NCBI GenBank assembly: GCA_030052745.1
Contig: JANBVO010000062.1
Span: 1 to 64,000 of the forward strand
Source of the DNA: Pleurostoma richardsiae
Lineage: Eukaryota; Ascomycota; Sordariomycetes; Calosphaeriales; Pleurostomataceae
DNA: 64,000 nt
Direction: 5' to 3'
The translations under genes and the position numbers were made by a program. Below are positions 45,812 through 57,835 of this stretch, piece by piece; position 1 is the stretch's first letter, and every line of letters starts with the position of its first letter. Under the pieces are notes generated by a model, which was not told the DNA's origin, did not search any database, and was given only the letters and a program-made list of their open reading frames with translations.

Positions 45812-45854
45812 CGTAAAGGTACGGAGTACCTCACCTCAGGTACCTTGCCTTAAC
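45812..45854. repeat. AGGTAC-rich inverted element
   Basis: Contains AGGTAC-GGA-GTACCT, a perfect 6-bp inverted repeat with a 3-nt loop, then a perfect palindrome AGGTACCT at 45838-45845. The 11-mer AGGTACCTTGC occurs again at 61414-61424. Confidence 0.6.
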
Positions 45855-47570
45855 AGACGCAGCGCCGACGCACACTCAGCGAGTGCATGCATATTGGCGC
45901 CCACTCAGAAGGCCGCGCCAGGGGACCCCCGAGATGCTTCCCCGGTTCTGCGATACATTATTACGGATACAGCGCGTGCAGGAGAGCTTACTGGCACCCC
46001 TTTTTCGCCCGCTTGTTGCATCCGAACAAGGCACTGAAATAGGCGCTGCCAGAGGTTCTAGGCTTGCATTGCTTTGAAAGCCCAAGAAGCTCGGGTGCTG
46101 GTGCTGAAACACGGGGTACGGAATCTCTGATCTTGCAAGCGCATGGCTGTCCGGGAGTTCCATTTTAGCAGTCGAGAATCCAGCGTGGAGAGGCCAGAGG
46201 GCCGGTGAGTGGCCAAGAATGCGTTGCGCCGGGTTGCCTCTGCCTCTTGTCGTCACTTGCAACGGGCGGTAACACCACCAATCAGGGGCGGTTGGACACC
46301 AGCTCCAAACTGCACCGTACGAGGTGCGTAAGCTGTTCTACAGGTGTACAACTTGCCCGCGACGGTCCGCACCCTGCAGAAGTACAGGCACAATCCAGAG
46401 GTAATGCAGGCTGGACGCCACGAATGGGGTGACCCTCGGGCAGTCGGGCGACTAGGTCCTCATGCAATCGGGGACGGAGAGGAGACGACAAGCGGCGGAC
46501 AGTCCACCGCGGGGGCAAAGCCGTGCTACCCGCCGACCTAGATGCAGTGATGCGGTCATGCAGTAGATGCGGTCAAGTTATGCTCAGTCCCCTGTAGTTA
46601 ACAGGCGATGGCTGCTAGACTGGCTTCCCTCTGTCCAAGAGTAAACTTTGGGACTTTTGCTACTGTTCGCCTTGGTCTTATACCTGAATATATGAAGTGA
46701 TCCATCGGAACGAGTGCTGCGGATATGCCGAGTTCTCCATTCTTCTCTTTCCTGACCAGCCACTGTAAGGCAGGTTAAGGTATGTAGGTGAGGTAGTGGC
46801 CGGTGGAGCGTGCAACGGTGGCAAGCGGCGCGACGTTGGAGGAAAGCCGGACGGAAGCATTGCACGCACAGTACGGAAGCATGCCGTGAGGGGGTCTGAT
46901 GATGCCGCTGTACCCCCCTTGGAGACCAGACGACAAGAGGTTGCAATGATAGAGAGCATGAACGACCCTCTTAGCTCGCTCTGCTATCACATCTGCGAGA
47001 TCAAGTCGCATTGTCGAGACTGACAACTGGGGTAGGGCCGCCATAAGAGAGACGGGATAAGGCCTGAGCTTTCGCATGCTGCTGGTCGCGCCCAGCGGAT
47101 GGACGAGCTGGTACTGTGCTCTAGGAGCCGAGTACATATTACGGGGGTGGAAACTGTGCTGCGATGCCCGACCTTAACAGGACGGGCGGCGGGCATAAAA
47201 GGGCTATGCCATATGTGGTTAGTCCCACCCCAATTTCAGCGAGGTACAGTTACAAGCCAGTCCACAGCTCGCTGATACAATCTGTTAGTGACACAAGTCC
47301 ACTGGGCCCAAGATGCGCTCCGATTGCCCAATTGCTCTCTTATGTTCCGCCTCTATTTGCCCGCGCCCGCTCCACACCCGTCCAGCCCGGGCGGTTGTGC
47401 ACTATCAGATGGCATCTGCGGTGGGACATTTGCTCATTGCACTTCCATTAGCCTTGGCTGGCTAATCTTCCGGGAAGCCCACACCCAATCCAGCGAGCCC
47501 ACCCACCCTTTTCACCAACCCCCAGTCTCGCCCACTGTGCGCCCGCTGTGCTGCTACCGGCTGCTGGTCC

Positions 47571-47650
47571 TGGTCCCGGTCTTGGTGCTGCTTGTGCTGC
47601 TGCTGGCTGCGGTGCTCCTGGCGCTGCTGCTGCTGCTGCTGCCGCTGCTG
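47571..47650. repeat. CTG/CAG-rich trinucleotide tract
   Basis: Imperfect CTG and CTGGTC units. The minus strand would encode a Gln-rich peptide (QQRQQQQQQRQ) in a 97-codon frame that has no other support, so it is listed as a repeat. Confidence 0.7.
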
Positions 47651-48409
47651 GTCGCCCGTCCATCCTAACGAACGGGAACCCCCATCACCTTTAAAGTCAA
47701 TCATCTCGCTTGCGCCTCCAGTCTTGTTCAGCCTCCGATACGTCCTCTTCCCCATCTTTTCTCCTCCTGCACACCTCTTGTCGATGCTGCAGATTCCTCC
47801 TCGCGACCTCCTCCCGCTTCCGTCTCTCCGATTTCCTCCTTGGCGGACGACTGCGAGTTTCGCGAGCCTCTTCCTGACCGCCCCAGCCTGGCTTCATTTC
47901 CCGCAGTAATTTCCCCATCCGGCCTACGCTCTCGACCGGGGTCTCGCCCATTTGAAATTGCGACCTCACCTATTTTCTGGCAACGACGCGTTGGACGACC
48001 GACGAGGCTCCTTTGCCTGCTGCACCACACGGCGGACGCTACGGACGTTACGTGATTGCGTCCTGCGAGGCCATACACCGCCCGCCGAGGTATTGGGCAG
48101 CTTGAAGAGGCTGGCTTGGACAGGCGGACAAGAAGTGGGTAGCTCCCAGCACCTACACATCACCCGCGCGACTTGGGGCTCGGGACTATCGCATAACGGG
48201 CGAAGGGGACTCTAGGTGCGACTTCCGTTTGTTGCCCAGGGCTTGCATCACTGCGCGCCAGTCGCGCATTGTCGCTCGACCTGTCTCGCAAATGTCGGCG
48301 GGAAAGGCACTTTCTGGACCGCTCCGATCCCGTTCTTCGCCCTCCTGATCACATTTGCCCACAATTTGGCTGGATTTGCTAACGCGTAAGCTTCGCCGAA
48401 TATAGCACG

Positions 48410-50089
48410 ATGTCGGTGATATCCCAACAGCCGCAACCTAACGGGGAGATGTCGAGGGGCATCGACACCCATGGGAAACCTCAGACAGCACAGGAAGACT
48501 CGAAAGAGAACGAGCTGCTCTCACCAGAAGACGGAACTACGACGAAGAAGGGTCGGTCGCTTCTGCATGTGCCATCAAGATCATCATCACAGAAGCACCA
48601 GCCGTCGCCGACGTCGACGGGTTTGAGTGGAGCGACGGCCAGCGACTCCAGGGACAGCACAGACGGCAACTCAAAGGAATCTAAGGGAAGCATTCTTGGT
48701 GGCCACAGAAATGGGAGTGCTGCGAGCAACCATTCAGCAGTTGATACAGAACCGACCAATACGCCTGTCAACTCTCAGCCGAGCTCTCCCGCCGGTCCGC
48801 CAGCACAAAAGAAGAAGAAGGCCGCAGGCTTGCTTGCTCTGTTCTGCTGTGGTGTCCCTGATCATGCGAATCACCTAGAGCCTGGCGAGGACGAGATTCC
48901 TAGCCATAAGGTGGAGAAGGTTCCTGCGCGGCCTGCAACCGCGAGCAGGAGAACGGTGACCCCATCTGAACAGGCCAGTGCAAGCAAGACACAGCTCAAC
49001 GAGAAGGAAGCACTGCCACAGGCTCAGAGCTCATCGGAGTCTGCAAAGCCGAAAAGGGTCTCTGCAGCTACGACGCAAGACCAGTCGACTGTTGGCGGCG
49101 ACAGAGAGGCGGATTCGAAGCCGCCAACAGTAGGTGGTGGCGCAGCACCTATCGTCACAGTGGAACCGCCGCAAGCCGCGGCAGCACAGTCTGGCGACCC
49201 GACACAAGATAGTTCCGCAATACTCGATGACGAGGATGTGGATATGCAGGATGCTGCAGAAGCTGTTGATCAGGAATCGAAGCAACCTGTTGCGGCTCCG
49301 GACGACGAATATCAGAAGCTACCTCCTCCGCCGCCAGGCCCTATCCCTCCCGTTCCAAGCCCGCCCAGCAGTCAGCTAGCCGAAGGTGGCGCAGTTGTCC
49401 CTGCGGTTCCCGAACAGTCGCAGCAGAAGTTTCTTCTTCCGCCAATAGCACCGAACATGAAGGGAAAGAAATGCCTTGTTCTTGATCTGGATGAAACTCT
49501 GGTGCACAGCTCCTTCAAGGTATGTATTGCCATTCTTTTCGGACCTCTGGTGGTGACTAAATGGGCTGGCCAGATCCTCCATCAAGCCGACTTCACGATA
49601 CCAGTCGAGATCGAGGGTAACTACCACAATGTGTACGTTATCAAGAGGCCAGGTGTCGATCAGTTCATGAAGAGAGTCGGGGAACTCTATGAAGTTGTTG
49701 TCTTCACCGCATCAGTTTCCAAGGTATGCTTGTCCTGTCTCCGTCCTCAGCGTCTCGAGCTTGGCTGACCGAAGCAGTACGGCGATCCTCTGCTTGATCA
49801 GCTAGATATCCACAAGGTCGTGCACCATAGGCTGTTCCGAGAGAGCTGCTACAACCATCAAGGCAACTACGTCAAGGATCTGTCCCAGGTCGGGAGAGAC
49901 CTAAAAGACACCATCATCATCGACAACTCCCCAACATCCTACATCTTCCACCCGCAGCATGCAGTCCCGATCAGCAGTTGGTTCTCTGATGCGCACGACA
50001 ACGAGTTGTTAGATCTCATTCCCGTTCTCGAGGACCTGGCCGGCCCGAATGTGCAGGATGTCAGCCTCGTTCTAGACGTCACTCTCTGA
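48410..50089 (+). CDS. PSR1: PSR1/PSR2-like phosphatase (FCP1/SCP homology)
   Basis: HAD-type Ser/Thr phosphatase of the Psr/SCP group. In yeast Psr1 is a plasma-membrane phosphatase needed for the salt and general stress response through Whi2/Msn2. Three exons: 48410-49519, 49574-49723 and 49778-50089; two 54-nt introns; 523 aa. A disordered head of about 345 residues carries a Lys-rich patch followed by LLALFCCG, a likely palmitoylation and membrane site, and a Pro run ([10 protein letters not shown]). The catalytic domain starts at [19 protein letters not shown] with Asp359, Asp361 and Thr363 (DxDxT). [27 protein letters not shown] and [10 protein letters not shown] complete the FCP1 fold. 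The first intron is in frame and without a stop. Confidence 0.92.
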
Positions 50090-51571
50090 GAGAACCCCTT
50101 TTTTTCTTGTTTATACCGGACGATTCAGACCGCATCGGCCTCCTCTCCGACATCAAACTCTTCGAACTTGCCTATCATAGCGGACGGCGTTTGGACTATA
50201 CTTCAGGTTGTCGGCAGATGTGCTCTACTACTGTTTATGTTTAATACGCTATACATAGTGAGGCGGATGCAGAGACGACCTTCCAAGCCGCGGGCAGTTA
50301 TGTGGGAGATCGGTGATGATTTTGAGCGAGATACCCAACCTGGTTCCGAGGGAATGGAAAAGAAGAAAAGGGCTCTGCGTCCCCAGTCCTAAAACAGGGA
50401 GGGCGGTATCGCCCGATGCTGAGGGCCGAAGGCCATGCACGGAGAACGAGGAAGCCACCGGAATACGTGCCAGCCACTGCCAGCTCAAGGGAGTGAGGCG
50501 ACCGAACCAGAACACCGGGATCTGCTCGCGAACGACAGAACATCTGGAAACCACTGTCAGCCCTAACGACAACAGGGTGTGCGCGAGAGCACGGAAGGCG
50601 GACGAACTCCACATTCTGTTGTTCTATCTTAGTGTTTCATATGTCCATTATTCCAACCCTTTTTCTTTTCTTGTCATAAACACATACACACAGGGTCTGC
50701 GAGCAGGCCGGATATTATGAGCGTTGCGAAAACAAATCCCCATCAGCCACTTTCCGGACGGGGAGAACATGTGGGAGCATCAGTGCGTTCTTGCCCTTTT
50801 TTGACAGTTCTGCGAGGGAGCGAGCGCGCTTGAGGAATGCTTCTTCCGCCGGGCTTCTCTGTAAGACGGCAAGAATCGAGGCAAGCGGACAGATGATGTA
50901 TCGGGCTCTGAAGGGAAAAGAACGGGCTGTGATTCCCGGGTTTACATAGTTGTCCTAAAATCCAAATACAGAAAAACGATCTTCGCCAGCTTCTTCTTGG
51001 ACTGGGCAGATGAGAATCTGTAGCTGTTAATCGTGTGGAAGAAAGCTCCCGTTTGAACTTGGCGAGCATGTCTGTCTAAAAAGGTTGCGAGCTGTTGCTA
51101 TTTGACGCAACAATATGCACGGTGGAGATGTAATTACGTGTACCGTACATCTTGCGATGCACATACGCATCAAAGATACAGTCTTGTCATCTGAAAATTC
51201 TTTCTAAATATTCAGGTAGGCTTTAGCTATCATGGGAACTGGAGCTACTATACTGGACCTGGAGTTTGATACCTACAGGGAGCTTGCTATTACTCTAGTA
51301 GAGACTGGAGGTGAGGTGGGGTGGGCAATAGAGTCCCGGCGCCCGGCGAAACAAATATGCGCAGCCAATTTCAGGCGATTTCCAAATCGTGGCCTCAATT
51401 GAATGGCACAAGTTTAGGGGACCCGTTTCCAATTGCTGCTCAAGCTCACTCCACACCTGACGACTCTAAGTGCCTCCTCATCGCACTTCAACTTACCTCA
51501 CGTATCTGTCTTCTTCTCCGCTTCTCATTTCTGTTTCATTCTGCCACTTCTAATCAAACACATTCATCAAA
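50090..51571. other. Intergenic, 1.5 kb
   Basis: 3' flank of PSR1 and promoter side of SEC61B. The last 400 bp are pyrimidine-rich and AT-richer, consistent with a promoter and leader. No supported gene. Confidence 0.5.
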
Positions 51572-52223
51572 ATGGTACGGTCTTCCATGCCAATTGCCAG
51601 TATCGCGATCCTGCGAAGCTGTCTCTTCGTCCCTTAAGCCCTCGAACACTCCAGCTCCAGCTCTCTCTGGCTTGTGTCTAGCCAGCGAACTGCCCGTATC
51701 GTTGCTAACATCTCCCGCTCGCAGTCTTCTCCGCGGCCCGCCTCCCCCGTCAACTCCCCGCCCGCCTCGGGCGTCAGCACCGGCCGACCGTCCTCACCTC
51801 CTCCCCCCGGAGGTGCCCGCACCGCCATCCGCCGCCGCGCTGCCGCCGACCAGAAGGAGAAGATCGCCAATGCGCGGCCGAGCAGCACGAGAGCCGCCGG
51901 TGCGGGTGGCAGCAGCAGCACCATGCTGAGTACGTCACCCCTTATCGCGTCGTCAAGGTGATCTCGAGCACGAGATCAGGAAAGGAAGACGACAATGGAG
52001 GGATTGGCTTGCTAATTATGGGTGATCTACTTGGAACAGGGCTTTACACGGATGAGTCGCCTGGCCTGAAGGTCGACCCGGTTGTTGTCCTGGTACTATC
52101 GCTTGTGTTCATCTTCAGCGTTGTGGCGCTACACAGTAAGTCGCCTCAGGAAGGATGGTTGGTCAGGCTGGGCACTAATGCATCACAGTCATCGCAAAGA
52201 TCACACGGAAGTTCTCGAGCTAA
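51572..52223 (+). CDS. SBH1: Protein translocon subunit Sec61 beta (Sbh1)
   Basis: Tail-anchored beta subunit of the ER Sec61 translocon. Four coding exons: 51572-51574, 51725-51929, 52040-52135 and 52189-52223; introns of 150 nt (GTACGG...TCGCAG), 110 nt (GTACGT...AACAG) and 53 nt (GTAAGT...CACAG); 112 aa. The first coding exon is the ATG alone. Splicing gives MSSPRPASPVNSPPASG, the typical Ser/Pro-rich cytosolic head. It continues GGARTAIRRRAAADQKEKI and GSSSTMLRLYTDESPGLKVDP, the conserved motif just before the single transmembrane helix (VVVLVLSLVFIFSVVALHII), and ends AKITRKFSS. The order and length match yeast Sbh1 and human SEC61B (about 82-96 aa). No intron can be skipped without losing the frame. 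Confidence 0.93.
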
Positions 52224-53473
52224 GAGGAAGGCGAAGGGCGAGTGCAAACAAAAGACGACGTTGTGATAACCAGGGAGGAATCAGGAGGTGAAGACGTTGT
52301 GTCGAAGGGCTATCAGCCACAACTATTACTCTGCAGCAGTGATACGTGGACGATACTCTACTTATTGAAGGGAAGGTGCATGTCGCACTCCCTTGGGCGT
52401 GATATCTGGAAAAGACCAAGACGGTGGTTCGCCAGAGTTTTTGAGGGAGCGCCTTGACAATGCTTGTACTATTAGGGTGGTCTAGGAAAAGCAAATGCTA
52501 GGCTATTCGTTGCTTCGAATCCTGTTGACGTTCGATGCGATGGGAGGCTGCAAGTACATTGACGTGGACGGGAGGCGCAGTCAGATGTATGACCTGAACC
52601 GGCACGGCTCTGTAGAACAGTCAGCCTGTCCGGATGGCGAGACCGGTGAATATACGGAGAGCAGTGACAAGAGAGACACGGCATTCTTCCGGCGCTCACA
52701 GAGGTCGCCCGGACTTTTTCCAAGCGCAGGTCCGTGTCCGTTCGCCGTCTGCAAGGCCGCACGTACGGGATTGTAGGATTATACGCGTACTGCATGCCGC
52801 TGCATTTGCTAGTCTGAGATCATCCCCTGCGCCAAGCGAATCGTTGGGAGGGCCTGGACCGGCTCCGCCACACCATCGTCATAGGCAGCTCCCGTCGGAC
52901 TTGGGAGAACAAGTCAACAACAGTACAGAACCTCCTTGGCAGAGCTCAGGGGAGAGTGTTTACGACTCTGCAATATTGAAAATCCTACAAGCAGAGCATA
53001 AGGACCGCGTCGACATATTTAGCTCCACAACGTCCATCCAGGTGGAGACTCTGCGTTGCCAGCTCTTCGCGATTATTGTGCTCCGAGCTACTTATTGGGA
53101 GCACTGCTCTTCGGCTCCGAAGACGATCATCGTGCCCCTCCCAAGACCCCCATTACGCATTTGTTGGCGCCCCGACGTCCTAAACGACCGCTCTGTACCT
53201 TCAAGGCCGAGCTTGAGGACAATCACCGACTGACACATTTACAGATGCGGACTTAGCATCGCCTTGCATTAAACGCCGTATTAGCATGTGTCATCCCGTT
53301 GCAGCTTGAGCTCCGCACGCATCGTTCAGTCTTTCGCGCTCATTGCTCCTCGTGACGGCAACTCACCCACGGGCTCACTCAGCCAGCTATTGCCGGCAAA
53401 GATATATCTTTCCGAGGCCTCTGACAAGTTTCTTGGAAACTTATCGCGCTCAGCATCGAGAAAGTTGTTCATC
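52224..53473. other. Intergenic, 1.25 kb
   Basis: A 199-codon frame with an ATG spans 52634-53233, but it overlaps frames on other phases, has no domain pattern and no clear start context, so I do not call it. It otherwise holds the promoter of the glycosyltransferase gene. Confidence 0.45.
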
Positions 53474-56400
53474 ATGTCGAAAGACCCTGGTAGCTTGAAA
53501 AGAGAGCTCTCTCTCCATCATCCAGTTGCACATGGAGGAGATGACCACGATGCGCTGATTTCCGACGGCTTTGGGACGCCGGCCGACCTTGGAGCCGGCA
53601 CAGAACTGCCGCCGGCCTACGGTGATGCGTTGGACCAGGTGCAGCTTTCCCAGGCTGGCTTCGAAGCTGGCGCTGCGGTGACGAGTAAGTAGCTCCACGG
53701 ATCTGACGATGGACGGCCGCTGAGACTTACTTTTGGCTAGACGATGGCAGAATCAATATCAACATCAACCAGACTAACCACAGGCTCGTCGACCTACTGG
53801 CTCCTACCCTGCGGAGTCAGGTTCTGCCCAGAGATAAGCAGGCCTCGGAGCAGGCTCTACCGCCAGCATACATCCCATCGAGCCTCGCCGGCCATGACGG
53901 CGTCCCTCCTCCCCGATTGAACGTCGTCATCCAGATCGTGGGCTCACGGGGAGATGTGCAGCCATTCGTGGCCCTCGGAAAGGTCCTGAAGGAGACTTAC
54001 GGTCACAGAGTGCGCCTGGCAACCCACCCGACGTTCCAGAAGTTCGTTGAGGAAAATGGCCTCGAGTTCTTCAGTATTGGCGGCGATCCCGCCGAGCTAA
54101 TGGCGTTTATGGTCAAGAACCCCGGCCTGATGCCTGGCATGGACGCCCTCAAGAGCGGCGAGATTGCCAAACGCCGGCGGGGGATCGAGGAGATTGTGCA
54201 AGGGTGTTGGAGGTCATGTATCGAGCCTGGCAACGGCCTCGGAGCACCTCCCGCGCCGCACAATCCCGATGACCCTTTTGATGATGGCCGACCAGAGACG
54301 CAGCCCTTCGTGGCGGACGCCATCATCGCCAACCCGCCGAGTTTCGCCCACATCCACATCGCGGAGAAGATGGGAATACCGCTGCACATGATGTTCACGA
54401 TGCCATGGTCGCCCACGAGGGCTTTCCCGCACCCGCTCGCCAACATCCAGTCGTCCAACACGGACGTTGTCATGACCAACTATGTGTCCTACGCTCTGGT
54501 TGAGATGATGACATGGCAGGGCCTCAGAGATGTTATCAACCGGTTCAGGACGAAGATCCTCGAGCTCGAGCCACTCTCGCTCTTGTCCGCTCCGGGCCTG
54601 CTCGCGAGATTGCATATCCCAACTACATACTGCTGGTCACCGGCTCTCATTCCAAAGCCGAACGACTGGGGCCCGGAAATCACGATATCGGGCTTCTTCT
54701 TCCTGAATCTGGCTTCTTCTTACACCCCGGATCCTGAGCTCGCAGCCTTCCTTGACGCCGGTCCGCCGCCGGTCTATATCGGCTTCGGATCCATTGTCGT
54801 CGACGACCCTGATCGCCTGACTCGAATGATCTTCGATGCCGTTTCTATGACCGGCGTCCGTGCGCTTGTGTCGAAAGGATGGGGCGGAATAGGAGCGGAT
54901 GCCGTTGGTATCCCAGATGGCGTCTTCATGCTCGGAAACGTCCCTCACGACTGGCTATTTCAGCGCGTATCCTGCGTGGTGCATCACGGAGGCGCTGGAA
55001 CTACCGCGGCAGGAATCCAGACTGGAAAGCCAACAGTCGTCGTCCCTTTCTTCGGGGATCAGCCCTTCTGGGGGTCGATGATCGCCAGGGCTGGGGCTGG
55101 CCCGGAACCGATACCCTACAACAAGTTGACTGCAGAGAGCCTCGGCGCCGCGATACAGGAAGCACTACGGTCAGAGACTCTGCAAAGAGCTAGGGAGCTC
55201 GGCGAGAAGATCAGGGAAGAGAAGGGAACAGAGGTTGGAGGGAGAAGCTTCCATCAGTTCCTCGAAGTCGATAAGCTCAGATGCTCACTCGCACCTAGCA
55301 GAGTAGCTGTCTGGCGAGTGAGAAGGACGCAGGTCAGGCTGAGCGCTCTAGCTGCGTCTGTTCTGGTCAAGGAGGGTGTTATCAAATACCAAGATCTGAA
55401 ACCGTGCGTATGGCCGCCCTAGTCTCTCCATCTGCCGCTAACACTTCACAGGTACCGGCCTCACGAGTACATGACCGAGGATCAGCCGTATGATCCCATT
55501 TCTGCTGTCACTGTCTCTCTCATCGGGGACATCACCAACATAGGAATGGCAGTGGCTGACTTTCCCCGCGATCTGTTCAAGGGCAAGAAGAAGGACGAGA
55601 GCATCCCAGGCACACCAGCTCCGGAAGCCCAATCCGTTGTGGATACGGCTTCAACAACTACGTCCGACGCGATACCGCCCCAGAGCCCGCAGCCAGTGTT
55701 GTCCGATACAGCAAGCTTTTCCTCCCTCCAGCCCCCTTCTGTCACTGTGAGCGCACCCGGCCCCTCTGCACAATCCAGCGTCCAGGGTGGCGAGCAATCG
55801 ACCCAGATCACGTCCCCGGAGCGCACCCTTTCCCCTTCTCGAGGCAGCCGGAGCCGCTCGAACTCCAGCCGCAGCAGATTCCGAGACGGAGATGCCGGCG
55901 AGGGCAGCGCCACGCTGGACACCGCCATCAACGCCGGCATCGGCGTCTCTCGCATCGTCGGGACCGGCATGAAGAGCCCCGTCAACTTCTGCCTCGGCCT
56001 CGCCCGCGGCTTCCGCAACGCGCCAAAGCTGTACAACGACGAGACCCTCCGGCCGCAGGAGAAGGTCACGGGGTTTACGAGCGGCCTCCGGGTCGCGGGC
56101 AAGGAGTTCGGCTACGGCCTGTTCGACGGCATCTCCGGGCTCGTCACGCAGCCGCTGTGGGGCGCCGAGAAGGAGGGCGGCGTCGGCCTGCTCAAGGGCG
56201 TAGGCAAGGGCATCGGCGGGCTGGTGCTCAAGCCGGCCGCCGCGGTGTGGAGCCTGCCCGCCTACACCATGCAGGGCGTGCACATGTCGGTGCGGCAGCT
56301 CTACCACAAGAGCCTGCTCAACTACGTGGCGGCGTCGGGCGCCGCGCGCCAGGAGGAGCTGGTGGTCGCGTCGCGCATGCGCCAGGGCGAGCTGGACCTC

Positions 56401-57522
56401 GCGGCGTCGGGCGCCGAGGAGAGGCGGGACGTCCTGGTCAGGTGGCGAGCCAAGGAGGCTGACCTGAAGGACTTCCTCAGCATGAAGCTGAAGGAGGCCA
56501 AGCAGGCGGAGCAAGCCGCCGCTGCGGGCTCCGCCACCAGCGCGGGTGCGGGAGAGCCGAAGACCGGGTGGTTCCAGACGCGCAATATGTCCTTCGACGA
56601 GCGGAAGAGGTTGCAGGCGCAGAAGGCGGAGTGGGCCAGGCAGCAGCAACAGCAGCAGACGGGCGCCGCGACGCCGTCGGCCGAGGACGAGGAGCTGGAG
56701 CGCGCGATCCGCGAGTCGGTCAGGCAGACGAGCCGCGGCGACGGGGAGGAGGACGCGCGCGTCGAGGCGCAGATCCGCGCCAGCGTCAGGGAGATGCGGC
56801 GCATCTCGGCTGGCGTTCAGGACTGGAAGGGGGCCCAGAAGCAGCAGCAGAGGCCGTTGGCCGCCCTGGACGAGAAGGCCGCGCAGGTGGTTGGCGACGA
56901 CATCACCGACGAGGAGTACCAGGCCCTGGTCGAGGAAGCGGTCAAACAGAGCCTCCTGGCCGCTGCTGCTCAGGTACAAAGCAGCTCTTCTGGCACACCC
57001 CGCGGAAGGGATGATGATGACGAGGAGCTGAAGAGGGCCATCGAGGCGTCGAAGCTGTCTGAAAGCCTGGCGGGAGACAGCGGAGGTGACGTGGCGGACG
57101 ACGAGGAGCAGCTCCGCAGAGCCATCGAGGCGTCGCGCCTCTCGGAGCAGCAGCAGGGCGGACCGGGCCGCCAGACCGAGGAGGACGAGGCGATGCTGCG
57201 GCGCGCGATGGAGGAGTCGGAGCGGGCGCACCAGGAGGACCAGGCGCGCAGGGCGGGGGCCAGGACGGAGGAGGAGATCGTGCTGGAGTACGTCAAGAAG
57301 CAGAGCCTCGCGGAGGAGGAGTACCGCCGGCGTGCCAGGGAGAAGGGCAAGGCGCCTGTTGCGGGTGGGGCGGGCGAGGAGGAGGATGAGGACCTGAGAA
57401 GGGCTCTGGAGGAGAGCATGAGGAGTGCGGGAGGAGGCGATGGCCACGGGGAGGCCGGGGCCTCGTCGTCTTCGGCGGCTGGTGGAGCGGGGAGTGGTGG
57501 GCAGATATACGAGCTGGAGTGA
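53474..57522 (+). CDS. Sterol-glucosyltransferase-like GT1 enzyme with C-terminal UIM array
   Basis: Three exons: 53474-53684, 53741-55403 and 55452-57522; introns of 56 nt (GTAAGT...GCTAG) and 48 nt (GTGCGT, branch GCTAAC, CACAG); 1314 aa. The GT-B fold starts at VVIQIVGSRGDVQPFVALG (Gly138-Pro145, the Glyco_transf_28 donor-side glycine motif) and ends in the nucleotide-sugar box HHGGAGTTAAG (485-495) with FFGDQPFWG after it; this is the UDP-glucose:sterol transferase pattern. Unlike Atg26, no GRAM or PH domain precedes it. A fungal connector (660-850) follows. Residues of about 1036-1284 carry up to seven ubiquitin-interacting motifs (acidic start, then L-x-x-A-I-x-x-S), such as DEELKRAIEASKLS and DEDLRRALEESM. 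So the protein combines sugar transfer with likely ubiquitin binding. Sterol as acceptor is inference. Confidence 0.9.
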
Positions 57523-57835
57523 GGGCGAGGTGGAGGTTTTGGTGTGTGATATCCCGGGGCATAGACGAGGAGGGAATGCTGCGATAGTGATACCATGATA
57601 CACGTGTCTACTTGCCATTTCAATTCATCGGTTCTCATGTCTGTCTGCGTATCTCCTGCCCGTGATTTTTGGCGTTTCGGTAGCAGTGATGGATTTAGTC
57701 CCTCTGATGCATACGACCGAAGTTTATATCATGAGTGTACAACAGTATATTTTGCCTTAGCAAGACCTTCTCCACCCCGACGGGAACAGATGAACATCAT
57801 CAGTCTTAGCGGTATCGTCTCCTTTTTGGTGTCCA
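57523..57835. other. Intergenic, 313 bp, between convergent genes
   Basis: Tail-to-tail spacer between the glycosyltransferase gene and the SnoaL-like gene. AT-richer, no supported feature. Confidence 0.6.

Larger units (their letters stand above)
45142..48409. other. Gene-poor stretch, 3.3 kb
   Basis: Lies between the divergent ABC transporter and PSR1 starts. It holds an AGGTAC-rich inverted element (45812-45854), a G12 run (45611-45622) and a CTG-rich tract (47571-47650). The last 700 bp are pyrimidine-rich and probably form a long PSR1 leader. Open frames are short, overlap and lack domains. Confidence 0.5.

Noticed and set aside
47462-47755. 97-codon Gln-rich minus-strand frame
   Set aside because: Explained by the CAG/CTG tract; no conserved part on either side.
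52634-53233. 199-codon frame with ATG between SEC61 beta and the glycosyltransferase
   Set aside because: Mixed composition, no domain, other frames overlap; chance in a 57-60% GC region is enough.
55651-57618. 655-codon open frame on the minus strand opposite the glycosyltransferase-UIM gene
   Set aside because: It mirrors a GC3-rich sense frame with clear domains; the peptide is Leu/Arg-rich without any motif.
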